A stretch of DNA of 64,000 nt from Telmatactis stephensoni (Eukaryota; Cnidaria; Anthozoa; Actiniaria; Isophelliidae), in NCBI GenBank assembly GCA_029948255.1, contig JALIZF010001757.1, positions 434,001-498,000 on the forward strand, given 5' to 3'. The notes below the pieces were generated by a model. It saw only the letters and a list, made by a program, of their open reading frames with translations, made no database searches and was not told the DNA's origin. The translations under genes and the position numbers were made by a program. Each line of letters begins with the position of its first letter. Within the stretch, counting starts at the first letter, position 1. Below, one piece after another: positions 11,525 through 24,182 of this stretch.

Positions 11525-12974
11525 TCGGTAAAATATGCAGACAGTATGTCCGCTTTTTCTCCCTTTTAAGATAAGAGTAACTGGTGTTATCTATTATTTC
11601 ATTTGCTGATCTTAAAGTTTTGAGCTGAAAAATGCCCCAGGTATTTCTATAGGTCAGTTTAAAGAGAAATTGTAATCACTTGATATCGATCTCTCGAATA
11701 ATTCATAGTTTGCCCTCATGAATTTTGTTCTAGAATATTTCACAGATTAAATGCAATTAAAATGAAAAAATAAACATTCGGTAACCCTCACAATTCGAAT
11801 GAATTCAGAAATCTGCGATTAGTTAAATGAAATTAATTGTTAGTGTGTAGTTATCAAATGTCCACATATTATACCTTCTGCCCCCTTTAGCTAAATTGCT
11901 CTTATAGTCACGTAGGGCAAAAGAAGACAATCAAATACGGTTCTACAACATTCTGTTGGTCTACCAGCTATTTCAAAGGTTGAACACTATGACATCACTC
12001 CGGCAAAGAGTGTGAGTTCTAGAAAAACAGCCGACGTTGAAAAGAAAACTCTGAAACCAGGTCTAGAAGTGTCTATCAATTAAGAGATTTTTTTCAATAT
12101 CGAGTAATAATGGCTAAACTTGCCAAAAACTAGCCCCTTGTGCAGGTAACACTCAAATTCTAGTTAAGAATTGAACTACTAAGATCAGTTAAGAATTGAT
12201 CTACTAAGATACAATGCCTGTTTAAAACAGTCTCTTGAGTTGTACAAAGTGGTTGTCCTGTATAGTATTTTTATTCAAATTTAGCAACTTTCGAGCTAAA
12301 CGTAAAGAATTGTATGGCAATTGAGCGAAAGAAGGCCTAAAACCCATTTTCGATACAAATTTTCAGCTGAATTAACACTTTTATTCAACTTTTATTAATC
12401 AAAACCACTTACAAACAACCTAAACTTCCTGAAAGTAATAGCTTTCGCTTTGTACAACAGTTATTCCTCAGCTGAATAGTTTTTGTTGCCCAATGCTTGA
12501 ACATAAAAAATATAATCTGCTCTTAAATAATTCACTGGTTTAGTATATCCTCTATTGTAACAGTCGTGTAGTAGTCAAACGTAAGGGAAATAACTTTTTC
12601 TAAGGTTTCAGTTTATATAAAACGCTATCGACAACGTAAACCCAAAAGTTGATGTGTACAAATGTTTGTATCCTGTTTTTGGCTTGAAATGTATTTTCGA
12701 TGGGGTTGTATTATTATTAGTTTACATTTTACTCATCTGTAATCCCACGGATATTCCCAAAAGTATATACACTTTACATTTCCTTGCAAACATCTAATAT
12801 TTCTAATCGGTAAGATTCCTGAAATATTTTCGGAAAAAATGTTTTTTTTGCAGGGTTTTTTTTTCATACCAAAGCTATGTACACACTAGTCTGGGTAAAA
12901 CTGAAAACCCCATTTTTTTCTACGTTTTTGCATCTCAGACAAAAGAAAATCCCCGTCAATTTTAGTGCGGACGG
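11525..12974. other. Intergenic, nothing recognised
   Basis: AT-rich sequence. I found no exon with consistent splice sites and no clear repeat structure. Confidence 0.5.
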
Positions 12975-13570
12975 AAGATCTTACCGTAACAAACCGTAAC
13001 AAAACCGTAATGAAACTTGACGAAACGAAACAAAAACGTAACTAAAAGATGCGTTTTCAAATCTATCTGGATAAGTGAAGTTCTTTAAGTATCCGTCGTT
13101 AAAGAACCGTAAAAAAAAACCGTAAAAAAACGTATTAAAACGTAACAAAAAGATGCGTTTTCAAATTTTTCTAGATAAGTGAAGAGAAAGACTGCTTCTT
13201 TAAAGTATCCATCGTTAAAGTTCCGTAACAAAACCGTAACAAAAACGAAACAAAAACGCAACAATAAGATGTGTTTTCAAATCTATCTGGATAAGTGAAG
13301 AGAAAGACTGCTTCTTTAAAGTATCCATCGTTAAAGTTCCGTAACAAAACGTAACAAAAACGAAACAAAAACGAAACAACAAGATGTGTTTTCAAATTTA
13401 TCTGGATAAGCGGAGAGAAAAACTGCTTCTTTAAAGTATCCATCGTTAAAGTATCAATGACAAAACCGTAACAAAACGTAACAAAAACGTAACAAAAAGA
13501 TGTGTTTTCAAATTTATCTGGATAAGTGGAGAGACAAACTGCTTCTTTAAAGTATCCGTTGTTGCATATG
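12975..13570. repeat. About 116-bp tandem repeat, five copies
   Basis: The AAGATG(C/T)GTTTTCAAAT block recurs at 13047, 13151, 13267, 13382 and 13498 (spacing 104, 116, 115, 116). Each unit also contains smaller CGTAACAAAA repeats and the block CTTCTTTAAAGTATCC. The 146-aa minus-strand ORF is produced by the repeat. Confidence 0.9.
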
Positions 13571-14384
13571 CGACACGTTATATATATCCCACTTCTGCCT
13601 CCATTAGTCACAATTGAATTGCTTTAAAGAAACCTGAAGGAGCCAGAAATCTCGCAATTTGAAAACAACCTGTCGTTATTTGATCGTTTGTCACACGTCT
13701 GCCATCATATTGCACATTAAATGTCTCTTTCACGATATTATCTTATATGTTTTACCCAAAAAAAGAGCGACAATTCGGATACTTTGAAAGCATTAGTCGG
13801 TATTTGGCCGTTTAGGTCTCATTTCTTTGACAACTTTCTATTAGATAACTTAATTTTTTCCTGAATATTTTTACTTAAAGAAGCGAAAAATGGAATTGGT
13901 TGTTACTCGTTCGTTTTGATTCCACTTCTGACATCATTATATTATCTTTTTATAAAGTGTCACTTAAATAATGTCATTTTGCTCTTAAGCTGTTGATCGT
14001 GATGGAATTAAGTGATAACTTGTTAAATAGAGTGTTGATATATCGTGCTTTTGTTGATTTTGATACGCTTCACACCTGGTGGGTATTTTATGTACCGTTA
14101 AAGAAACTTGTATTGTATAAATATCTCTATAATGCTCACGCCTCTACAACGCCATAATTCCATAACAGACTCCTTTGTAGTAAATATTACGCCTAAAATG
14201 ATCTGTTAAATCATTGATCTAAAGTTTTAGAATAAAATATTTAGACAAACGTTTTCGATCGATTGACCATCATCGTATATGCTGGTGGGTTTGATTTATC
14301 TGGAATTTATATCGCCGTTTATATGTCTGTATATATTATATACGATATAAATTCAAACTGTATATTATATATCAGACGCGTTTA
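13571..14384. other. Intergenic, nothing recognised
   Basis: AT-rich, with short TATATA tracts near 14320-14400. No gene is supported. Confidence 0.5.
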
Positions 14385-15078
14385 TATTATATCTCTATAA
14401 TACACACACCTTTATAATACAGAAAACATCTTTATAGTACATACCGGCTTATAGACAGCTTTATACTTTATACAATCCAAACGTGTACTAAATTGTGCTA
14501 AATAACGCAATTCGGCAAACAACGGAAAACAAAGGATTTTGCACTATCTGTTACTCTGCCTTGTTGCATGAATTTAGTGTTCGGAGTCTAATACAGACAC
14601 CTCTAGAATACAGACACCTCTCTAGAATACAGACACCTCTAGAATACAGACACCTCTAGAATACAGACATCTCCCTAGAATACAGACACCTCTAGAATAC
14701 AGGCACGTCTAGAATACAGACACCTCTAGAATACAGGCACCTCTAAAACAGACACCTCTAGAATACAGACACCTAGAATACAGACACCTCTAGAATACAG
14801 ACACCTCTAGAATACAGACATCTCTACATAGACACCTCTAAAACAGACACCTCTAGAATACAGACACCTCTGTAAAACAGACAGTCACCTCTAAAATACA
14901 GACACCTCCAGAACCGACACCACTAGAATACAGACACCTCTAGAATACAGACACCACTAGAATACAGACACCTCTAGAATACAGATACCTCTAGAATACA
15001 AACACCTAGAATATAGACACCTCTGTAAAAAAGACACCTCTAGAATACAGACACCTCTAGAATACAGACACCTCTATA
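14385..15078. repeat. 17-bp minisatellite array 2
   Basis: Same unit as the 9195 array (ACCTCTAGAATACAGAC). It is dense from 14589 to 15078, with degenerate outliers from 14385. Confidence 0.93.
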
Positions 15079-18000
15079 TCTCATCGTTATGCAGAAACCT
15101 CTATAACTTCTATTCTACATGATATAAATGTCTATGTAAATAATATAGACAAAGACAATTTCTATGAAACTGATAAAACATACCAAAATAATTCTCTTTA
15201 CAAACTTCTCCACGAACACCCGTGATATACTCTTTTCTGCAATGTAGACATGATTATCCTATGGACGCTTCTGTGCTACGAACATCTCTAGTTTATGACA
15301 GATACCTCTGTTATGCGCTCACTTCCAAGCAAATGTGAATATCGTCTTTTTTCAGGGAGGTTTACCGGTCCTAAAAGCCGAAGTTGTCATTTGTTACTAA
15401 TAGAAAATTCTCTATAGAAAGAAAAAGTCTGATGTCGGTTCCGTTTTTCTCGAAAAAACGGCTGAAATAAAATGAATACTAATCCTTAGTGAGCGAGTAA
15501 ACGGTTTGTACAGCTCGGAGCAGCTCTTTAATATTGGCACTTTGTTGGTTTTCCTAAATATCCGCTTCTGAAAAAGGTTCAAATGTGTTTAGAGAAAACA
15601 ACGTTGTGTTGACATTAAATATGTCTCTCATTCTAATGAGCTACGACGCGAATGCTACGCAGAATATCAAAAATTAGAAACAAAGTCACCTTGGTTCCAA
15701 ACTGATAAACAAAATGAGTGACCTTGGGCGTTAATCCTTCAATATTTGTGAAAGTTGAATTCTTGGTCGTGCTATATTTCTATTATATATAAGTGATACA
15801 TTAGCGTATATAATATCGGCGCACGGCAGTCTAATGTCTATCCCGCATCTGACACCATCTCTATCTGAAGCTTCACGTCGCTCCACGTTAGCTCCCGAAC
15901 ATTCTTTCTTAAATCTTCCAAAACTATTGCCTTTTCTATATAAAAATTCACCCTGATATACTACTTACGTTGCATTCGAAGTGAGGAATATCCTTTTTTG
16001 CCTCTTTTTCTAATAGCTTTTTTGCTACAGTTGCTTTTTAGGCACAACATACATTGCGTGTCAACGCAAATCTGAATTCAGTGGTTTATAATTATTTCTT
16101 TTTAAAAAGTGATAGAATTATGATGTCATAATGGCGACGTGGTGACGTTATTTGTTGAAGAAAGCTGCGAGAAACAACAGTACTAATTTATGACGCGTTT
16201 ATCCGTAGTCGTTTCCTCGGTTTGATCGAGTATATTTTATGTGTTGTTGAGGGGGAACATTAAGTAGATTGCGTGACTTGAATTTATCTTATGCCTTAAA
16301 AATATAAAAAAATATTTATTGATATTTAGTGTTGATAAAGTCAATTCAACAATATTAGGCGCATTAGTACATTTCTAAAGCTGTAACTTCAGCAAACCTA
16401 TGTTTTCATCAGCAAAACAAACAAATTAATTCAAAGCTAATTTTTGCATTAAAAGCCTTAAGCAGTCAACGTCAACTAAGGTTACTGACAGGATTTAGAT
16501 TACACTTTTATAAATCATTGTTACAAACCAAATGGCATTTGTTTCACTTTGTCATAACTCCTAAATAAATCGAGAATAAATATTTTACGTGCGCTTACAC
16601 AATGAAAACTTTTAGTCGTAGCTATTGAGATTTGCCGACAATGGACCAAGATACTCCAAGATAATGTTTTTTCAAATTCAAATCTTCAGGAAAAAAGTGT
16701 CGTTTTTTCAAGGAGTTTTATGTCAGTAAGTGTTTTTTCAAGCGGTAACATGAAATACGGATTATACTACTCCAGTTATGGCCAGACTTGGATAGAATTG
16801 TAACAGACTAACTCTGTGTAATACCGGCCCTTTAGATCATGATTTAAAAACAAACTAGCATAGGAAACGTATTGGCGCTAAGCAGAAAACTTTGTTCTTT
16901 TAGTGGAACCTTACTATTCTCTAGTTCAATTTTTTTTGATATGTTTGAATGCGATGTCGGTTTATCTCTTCCTCGCCCGTTAAGGTAAAAAACTAGCTTC
17001 ATATTCAGCCGAATGTTTATCTATTTATCTATCCATTTGTTTTATACCTCTTGACCTACCGTATTTCTCTCTTGTAGAACACGATGTTTTGATTATTCTC
17101 GAGTTTCTTGAGTTTTGGTGTGACACCATAAAAAGAGTCAGTTTCTCGTCAAAACGCCCGTCTCGTTTAAGCGTCGCCAAAAGGCTTCACTTCAAAACAA
17201 AACCAGGCGTTGTAAGAAATGATTTCGGTTGCGGTTTTCTATCTGTAAGATCGTTCTTCAGCGCGAACGTTGCCTGAAGGCTATCTATATGGAAATCCTC
17301 CGACCATATAGTAATTTATTTATTCATCTGACAACCCGATTTAAAATCACAGTTTAAGTTATTAGAAAAATGGCAGATGTTCAATAATGAGTTTTTTTTA
17401 TTTCTCACGCTATATAGAGGAAGGAAACAGTTGGCTTTAAAACCTAAACAAAAAGACCTTTTCTCCAAGTTTTATTAAAAAAATTCCGTTAAACTTACGC
17501 ATGACCTCAGTAAAAATCCACTGACGCTTGCTCAGATGAGCGCAGGCCCAAGTTGCCTTATCAGTCATAGTGTCTTTAGTTTTCTATAGGGATGATATTA
17601 GAAAACCGCCAATTATTTTTAGGTCCAAAACAAAATTGATTGAATTTAGCATTAGAATTCAAATTGATCTCAAGGACTTTGAAATTGCTAAGTAATTTGC
17701 CTCTTCGTCTTAAATAATAGGATTTTTGTACTTTTCCAGGTTTTAAGGTAACTAATTACTTAATAAACAAGGAAAGATACTCATTATGTCAGTAGTGCTA
17801 ATCAAATAACCAAAAATATTATGAGTAAACGAAAAGTTATTAAATCATTTTTGTGCGTATTTTTCTTCTTCTTGAGATTCGATTAAATTAAAACCAAATT
17901 TGCTAAAAATAATTGCCAACATGGCAAGTTCTTATGCAATCTAGAGATGTTTGAATAACATGTAAAAAATATTTGTATTACGAGATGAAAAGTTTTTTTA

Positions 18001-20194
18001 TGAGATGTACCGCAAACTACTTGGTCAGCGGTCAGTGTCATTGCCAAACGCGTTTCCATGTACGATGAAAAAGGCGCGAAAATTGAACCCTTATCAAAAT
18101 CGAAACTACTTTCTTCAAAACAAAAACTTTGAATATATATTGAGTTAAAGGCAAGATAAACAGTATGTTAGGTGATTTTTGCGTCGGATTTTAACTATCC
18201 ACTCGCGCGTAATTTTTACGTCGACCCTGAGACCAGTGTGAATCCAAACGTGAATTATTCAAATTTTAAAACCCAAAATACTTTCCAACAATATTGCCCA
18301 CAAGTATGATTTTTAAAAATGATAAGAAATTTGATATTCTCTATGTATATAAGTGTAATATTTCTAAATAAAAAATTGTCACCTAATTTGGCGCGAATTG
18401 GAGACGTCATTCTAAGCATTAAAAATTGAATTAAAAAAATAGGCGCGATGTAAATATTTAAGATATGGTGATTGAGATTTGCCCCGGAACTTGCGGAAAC
18501 TTGCGAGTTTGCTTGATTGATTAGAGAGCCTTTCTATCCATTTTTAATTCATTAACGATGTCGAGATAAGTTTTCCTTCCAATTTTAAATGAATGAAGAA
18601 GATTTTTACGATAAGAAACAACGCTTCCTATAAACATTACACCATATAGAAGAATGTGAATTTTGGCTACAAGATGTGAAAGGTTGTTTTGAGAAAGTCA
18701 TGTAAACTCAAACCTTGCCTACGTAAACTCACCAAAATTACAATTGTTTACCTGAGTTGGTTCCGTAAATCCGATTAAAAATATCCTTGCGTTGACAAAC
18801 AGAATTCAGCAAAACATTTTGATGTTTAACAGCTTGTGTTACGATTATTCACATCAGTACTTTGAAAACCTACCTTAGAAATGCAGGAAGAACGATTTTG
18901 CTGCTGCTGTTCAGTTTGTCGTGCCTTCCGCTTAGCTGCACACAGATATATTTCCAACCTCTTTTTCTTTTAAATGAATTCAGCTTTTTTCTCGACACCA
19001 CCTCTAAGGGTCGCATATAAAGTCAAAACTGTCAGAAGAACGAAACAAAAGTAGGGCCAATACAGAAATGATAGACTCTTACTTATCTTTAAGTTCAGCT
19101 TCCAGCCTGCGGCACTTTTAAAAACTAAAAAAAGGACTATCTTGTTTTTCACCTCATAAGTATCAAGATTCATCTATTCGCGATATTTTATCTCGGTACT
19201 AAAAATTCATTTCCAGAGGGCTTGACCTGTTTCTTTGATAACTTCAAAAAATCCCGAATTTTGGACTGTCATAAATTCATGTCTTCCAAATTCATCAAGA
19301 AAATCGTAGTTTGATGTATTGGCCGTGTGAAAGGACGAACACGAATGAAATATTGCTTTACCGTGTAACTCAAAACAATTGTGAAACCACCGGTCGAACA
19401 CAGTTGGCCCTCAAAACTGATTGGAGGACTTGGTATTGCTCTGTTTTAAGATAATTAACATAGGCTTAGTTTTTGGCAATTGGGAAATACGTACATTTCT
19501 TTCTTCGTGGTGGCCTTCCGCTATTTATCAGGTCCTTATCAATACTATGAATAAGATTTGGAATTTGACATTGCATTGACTTTGATAAATTTAAAGAAAG
19601 TTAAATCTACCGTAATGAAATAAATATGTATATATTTTCGACCCCAGTTTTTGAAATAATAATACATAATTGAATACTTCATAAGTTATTCATTTCACTT
19701 TCGTGCCGGGATACAATGGATAGAGAAAAATGTTCACGAACAGCTCAATTCTTTTTCTGGCAAAGCGCAAAAATGTTCTAGAATTTTCTCATGATTGAAA
19801 TATGATTTTTACACTGAGCACAAGCAAGATGAACTGTAGTTAATAAGGTTATCTTTTTATATAAAAGTGAGGTAGGATGCTCTTTCATATGCAAGACTAA
19901 GAGATCTGTAAAATCGATGACAAGAATCTCCCTGCACGATGTCCCCGGCCCCAAACAATTATCAGTTTGCTCAATTTTTTGTCTCAAAAAAAAGCTCATT
20001 TTCTTATGTGTATCATAAAAGGTCAGTTTTAGTCCAAACTGATGCTTAACTTTTAGGGTTTTTTCGAAGTTGTTTTTGAAAGTCGACACAAACGACAAAG
20101 TGAATTTTAAAAAGAATTCTGTTCCGGAGAACGTTTGGAGTATTAGTGCTGGAATTCACCCATTCTTTTGGAAATCAAAAGACAATGAAATGGT
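15079..20194. other. Long gene-poor interval
   Basis: About 5 kb of AT-rich DNA. Small ORFs (for example 17089-17277 plus, 18970-19173 minus, 19207-19401 minus and 19778-20098 minus) lack recognisable domains and consistent splice partners. A possible terminal exon (ctttttt-cag acceptor, then 15 codons to TAA) at about 15358-15402 has no visible upstream partner. Confidence 0.4.
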
Positions 20195-20295
20195 AGCTAT
20201 GTTCGATGAACAAACAACAGACGCTAATGAGAAATCTTTTCTAGAAGCTCATCCAAGATGGCTGCCGTGACGTCACATGCCACCCAGCAATATCC
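20195..20295 (+). repeat. Inverted repeat pair, left copy
   Basis: The core CCAAGATGGCTGCCGTGACG and about 50 bp on either side are repeated in inverted orientation at 23285-23405, about 3 kb away. Both copies share ACAGACGC(T/A)AATG upstream and CCAGCAA downstream. Confidence 0.75.
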
Positions 20296-20502
20296 ATTGA
20301 GCACTCTTTGATAAAAGTCCACGTAGATCAGTTGAAAACGTGGTGAATATGGCCTTTGACTTACTACCTCACCAATATCTGATCATGACTCTCTAAGATT
20401 AATAATATTTGTGCTTACGTCTTTTGTTTCTATTGGAACTTGGTTACAAGATGATTACTTTTTTCTTTTATCAAGAATGTCTTAATGCCATCTGTTCAAA
20501 AT

Positions 20503-20518
20503 CCCCCCCCCCCCCCCC
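20503..20518. repeat. Poly(C) run
   Basis: Sixteen consecutive C, followed by CTCCC and an A-rich tract. Confidence 0.9.
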
Positions 20519-20915
20519 TCCCAAAAAAAAAGAAACACGTAGAAAACCCTTGCAAACAGTATTTCAAAGTCTAAGTCCGAAGGCTATTTTTTTTTCAAAA
20601 TCACAAACTGTTGAAATGTAAAATTTGCACGTAAGAGAGTGAATTAATTTTTTTCTCTCCAAGTCATTTTTATCGCTGATAAAATTATTATTTTTTCACT
20701 GCCAATACACCTTAAATTATTGTACTCACCGAACGTCTATAATTGAAGGGATTTAACTGAAAACGACGTAAGTGACAACTTTTTTTTGAAGTTATATCTT
20801 TAACTGTTCCATGGACATGAACATGCCTTTGAAAAAATACAAAGTTCAAGTGGGAAATATCAAAGGAGATCTTTTTGCTTTTGTTCCCAAAAATTGTCTC
20901 AACGCCGTTAAATCC

Positions 20916-21225
20916 CACTCTTAAATTTCATATTTGTGATTTCCTTTAAAACAAGCATTTTTTCTCAAAATTGTGTCCTCAGACGAGAACCACATTTGCC
21001 TCAAAACAATGTTCTACATATACTTATTTTACGAAAAAAATCCCTTAAAACAAGCACTTTTTATCTCAAAATTATCTCGCGATACAATTTTGAGATAAAA
21101 AGTGCTTGTTCTAAGGAAATGTATTTCTTCAAATAAGTAAATGTAGAACATCGTTTTGAGGCAAATGTGGTTCTTGTCTGAGGACACAATTTTGAGAAAA
21201 AATGCTTGTATGAAATTTCAGAGTG
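20916..21225. mobile_element. Near-palindromic fold-back element E
   Basis: CACTCT at the left and AGAGTG at the right bound a 310-bp hairpin. Arms of about 130 bp (AAGCATTTTTTCTCAAAATT and its complement; CCACATTTGCCTCAAAACAA and CGTTTTGAGGCAAATGTGG) pair around a short centre near 21080. The left arm has an extra 19-bp block. Confidence 0.85.
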
Positions 21226-22455
21226 TCCGTTCAGTAGCACATGGATAAAGATCCAAGAAGAGAGAATTTACATAGAAACCACAAATTTCGCAGGCCAAAG
21301 GCAGGGGCGGATTTAGGGGAGTGGTGCGTACCTCCTCATAAGACGACGCTAGGCCCTTTTCTTCTCAATGCTTTTCCAAAATATCCTCTTGATACTCTGG
21401 ATAGATTCCGATTTCTGTAACGCTGCACTGTCTCTCCTGGAGGATAATCCTGGATCGGCCTTTAACTTTGGTTGTGCGGTCAAGCAAAGTAAAATCAACG
21501 CCAGAGAAGAATTTCAGGTTTTCTTGAACTTTTTTACTCGAAATACACCAGGAACATTAATATATAGGCATGGAAAAGTCTATTGGTACTTTTGGACCGG
21601 TTTGAGAAAAATGAGGAAAAGTAAAAACAATTGTCACAATCATCCTTTAAGTGTCAGCCATTTATTGTCTATAGAATAATTTGAACTGTTTGCAGTTTTT
21701 TTCGTTGAATTAAAAGATTAATCAAGAGCTTATATCTGAACAGGGTGGCAATTTCTGGTTAGAGTAAATGTCTTTTCAGATGAGTCATAAATCAATTTCG
21801 CTTGCTACAAAATATTTTCATGTTCAAACATAATTCATGAAGTAAATTTTAAATTAAAATTAAAGCATCGTTTCTTCTCATGTGTGCTTGGTTTTAGCAC
21901 TCGTTATATTACTCCAAGTATTATAGAGGTTTAAATATTTGGTACCAGCAGCTATAGTCCAATATGATATAACTCTTTGTATGTGAAGAAGAAGAAACTG
22001 AAACGCAATCCTTCAAGGATTTCAATCAAAGGACTAGATTCACTTCAATAGTTTAAGTGAATGAACCTCCCAAGACCTACTCTTAAATATTGACATATAC
22101 TATTAGATTGACTGCATTTTTAATCCATAATATCGACATTGGAAAGTCCCATCACTTATATGGTCACGTGACTTATGCCGTATTAAAATTCGCATGTAAA
22201 CGACACATTGCGATGAAAAGAAATTCAAACCAAAATGAGTAAATTCTTAGGATATGAATGCGCTTGTTTTTTCAACGAAAATTGTTGGATGGGAAACGGA
22301 TTCAACGTGGACATAGACGAGGGGAAATAAACGAAGCAACTGGGGCGGTTATAACAAAGTCTATAGTCTTTAATTAACCTCTCTAAACATAGATGTAACA
22401 TTCCATCATTTTTAAAACCGACGCGGGCAGAGAACGCTTTCAGTATGGATCATCA
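21226..22455. other. Intergenic, nothing firm
   Basis: A 103-aa ORF at 21368-21679 (plus) has no recognisable domain and is not called. The rest is AT-rich. Confidence 0.4.
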
Positions 22456-22848
22456 TCAACTGACTGTGATGAGTTGAACGAGTGTTGATGGTCCAAGCTG
22501 TTTGCCTGGCAGGGTTGGAACAGGCAAATTACAACGAACAAGCCGGTCTGGTTCGCCACCCATGAAAGACTTTACTTCCGCCACACTATCCTGACTTGAA
22601 TCATGAAAAATCAGGAAAATGATTGCAGGTTTATATATCTTTGAGAGAGCTAGAGTCTTAACTGTGTATTTGTCAGTCTCGTAGGTCAAGCGTTCAGTTC
22701 CATTTTCTGTTGTAAATTTAAGTAGCCGGCTGCTGCAAGCTAGTTGTAAAGAATAACTTATGGCATCACAAACTAGTCTACATACCATCTCCAAATCCTG
22801 GTGGTTAATAAGTTGCAGATCTTTGTTTTTTAGCTTGGTACCCTTCAA
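22456..22848 (-). CDS. Weak hypothetical ORF, 130 aa
   Basis: An open frame with mixed, protein-like composition but no recognised domain, no membrane segment and no flanking splice evidence. About 70 bp upstream on the same strand is a short stretch reading KKHLKEHLASIH, reminiscent of the histidine half of a zinc finger, but in another frame and without its cysteines. Chance ORFs of this length are possible here. Confidence 0.15.
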   Translation of the reverse strand: MKGTKLKNKDLQLINHQDLEMVCRLVCDAISYSLQLACSSRLLKFTTENGTERLTYETDKYTVKTLALSKIYKPAIIFLIFHDSSQDSVAEVKSFMGGEPDRLVRCNLPVPTLPGKQLGPSTLVQLITVS

Positions 22849-23284
22849 AGACTCCCTGGACCCACATGGATGCTAGCTAGGTGCTCTTTTAAATGTTTCT
22901 TTCCAGCCAGGTATTTTTTGTGGAGCTAACACCTTCGAGTTTAGACTCCGCGAAAGACTAATCCAACTGAACTAACTGTTTCAGTCTGCACTAACCACAA
23001 GACCTTTTAAAGTTAATCAGATATGTAGTTATCATGGTAAAATTCACGAGACTCCAAGTTATATATTTTCAGACGTTCGGCAGGCAAATATGAATTCCTT
23101 ATTACACTTATCTATCTCTTGAAAAACTATGTTTAATATCACCACTGTTTTCAGTAAATTTTTTAATTATCTCTCTTTCTAATAACTTTTCAAATTAAAT
23201 TTCCAACTGAGATGATGGCAAATGTAAAAGTGTCCTGCTAGGATAGTTAACTTTACTCAGTTGGGTTTTCATCAACAGACTTGC

Positions 23285-23405
23285 ACCAGCTTACTGTCTC
23301 CGTTGGTTGCTGGGTTACATGTGACGTCACGGCAGCCATCTTGGATGAACTTCTGCACAACATTTGCGTCTGTCGTTCATTCATCCGACATGGCTAATAC
23401 TTCTT
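23285..23405 (-). repeat. Inverted repeat pair, right copy
   Basis: Reverse complement of 20195-20295, with a shared CATCCAAGATGGCTGCCGTG core on the minus strand. Together they could be the ends of a larger element of about 3.2 kb, or two independent MITE insertions. Confidence 0.7.
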
Positions 23406-23850
23406 ATCGTTTAATTCTCAAGGGAATTATTAGAACCCAGAAATAAGCGAAATTCTAACTAAATTTTGACCTTGAAATGATAAAGGCCTTGAAGGCCAAT
23501 CTCTCACGACTTTGAACCTTCTGATTTCGTGCAAATAAATTACTTCAGTCTTCGCTGTGTTAGTATAATAGATGATAAACAAATTGCTGGATGTCAACAG
23601 AAACTCATGAGGAGATTAATCCCTTATCTGTTTCTTGTGTGCTGGTGGTGTCTTTTGAAATAACTCTTGGCAACTACACAGAAAGCTCAAAAAAGTCTCA
23701 AAGAATGACCGTTTTCTTTTGTTCTTAGCTAAAATAACATTATTCCTAGAGGGCATGAAAAGCACAATAATAGGAACTCCTTTGATCACGATTAAAGTTC
23801 ATGTTTTTCAGCGCTTTTCAACAGAGAAATCCTTAAAATAGTTCCGTTGT

Positions 23851-24182
23851 GGTAGCAAAGTTACCACATACGACGATAAGTTTCGGCGCGAAAAATTCGC
23901 GCGCTTTGTTCGCGGGGATTTGTGGTCTCAGTACCGCGTTGTCTCATGCATCCCTATGTAACAACTTTAACTGAAAATCAAAAATTGCTGAATAAAACCT
24001 AAGTTGAATGAATAGTTTGAGCCCAAAAGATTGCAGTGCTTTTCATGGGGGAAAAACAAATATATAAAGCCTAAAATGTTTCTGTTAATCGGCGATGTAC
24101 AAAGCTACTACCGAAGACAGTTCTCGGCGGGAAAAAATTGCGCGTTTTCTTTGTGTGCTTTGTGGTCTCCTCGGCGTTGTCT
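23851..24182 (+). repeat. Two copies of a dispersed repeat (family P)
   Basis: Copies at about 23851-23946 and 24091-24182 share AAAG(C/T)TACCAC or its variant, TCGGCG(C/G)GAAAAA, and TTTGTGGTCTC followed by CGTTGTCT. A third, inverted copy is at 38078-38175. Confidence 0.6.

Noticed and set aside
13171..13611. 146-aa minus-strand ORF with internal repeats
   Set aside because: Generated by the 116-bp tandem repeat; no domain.
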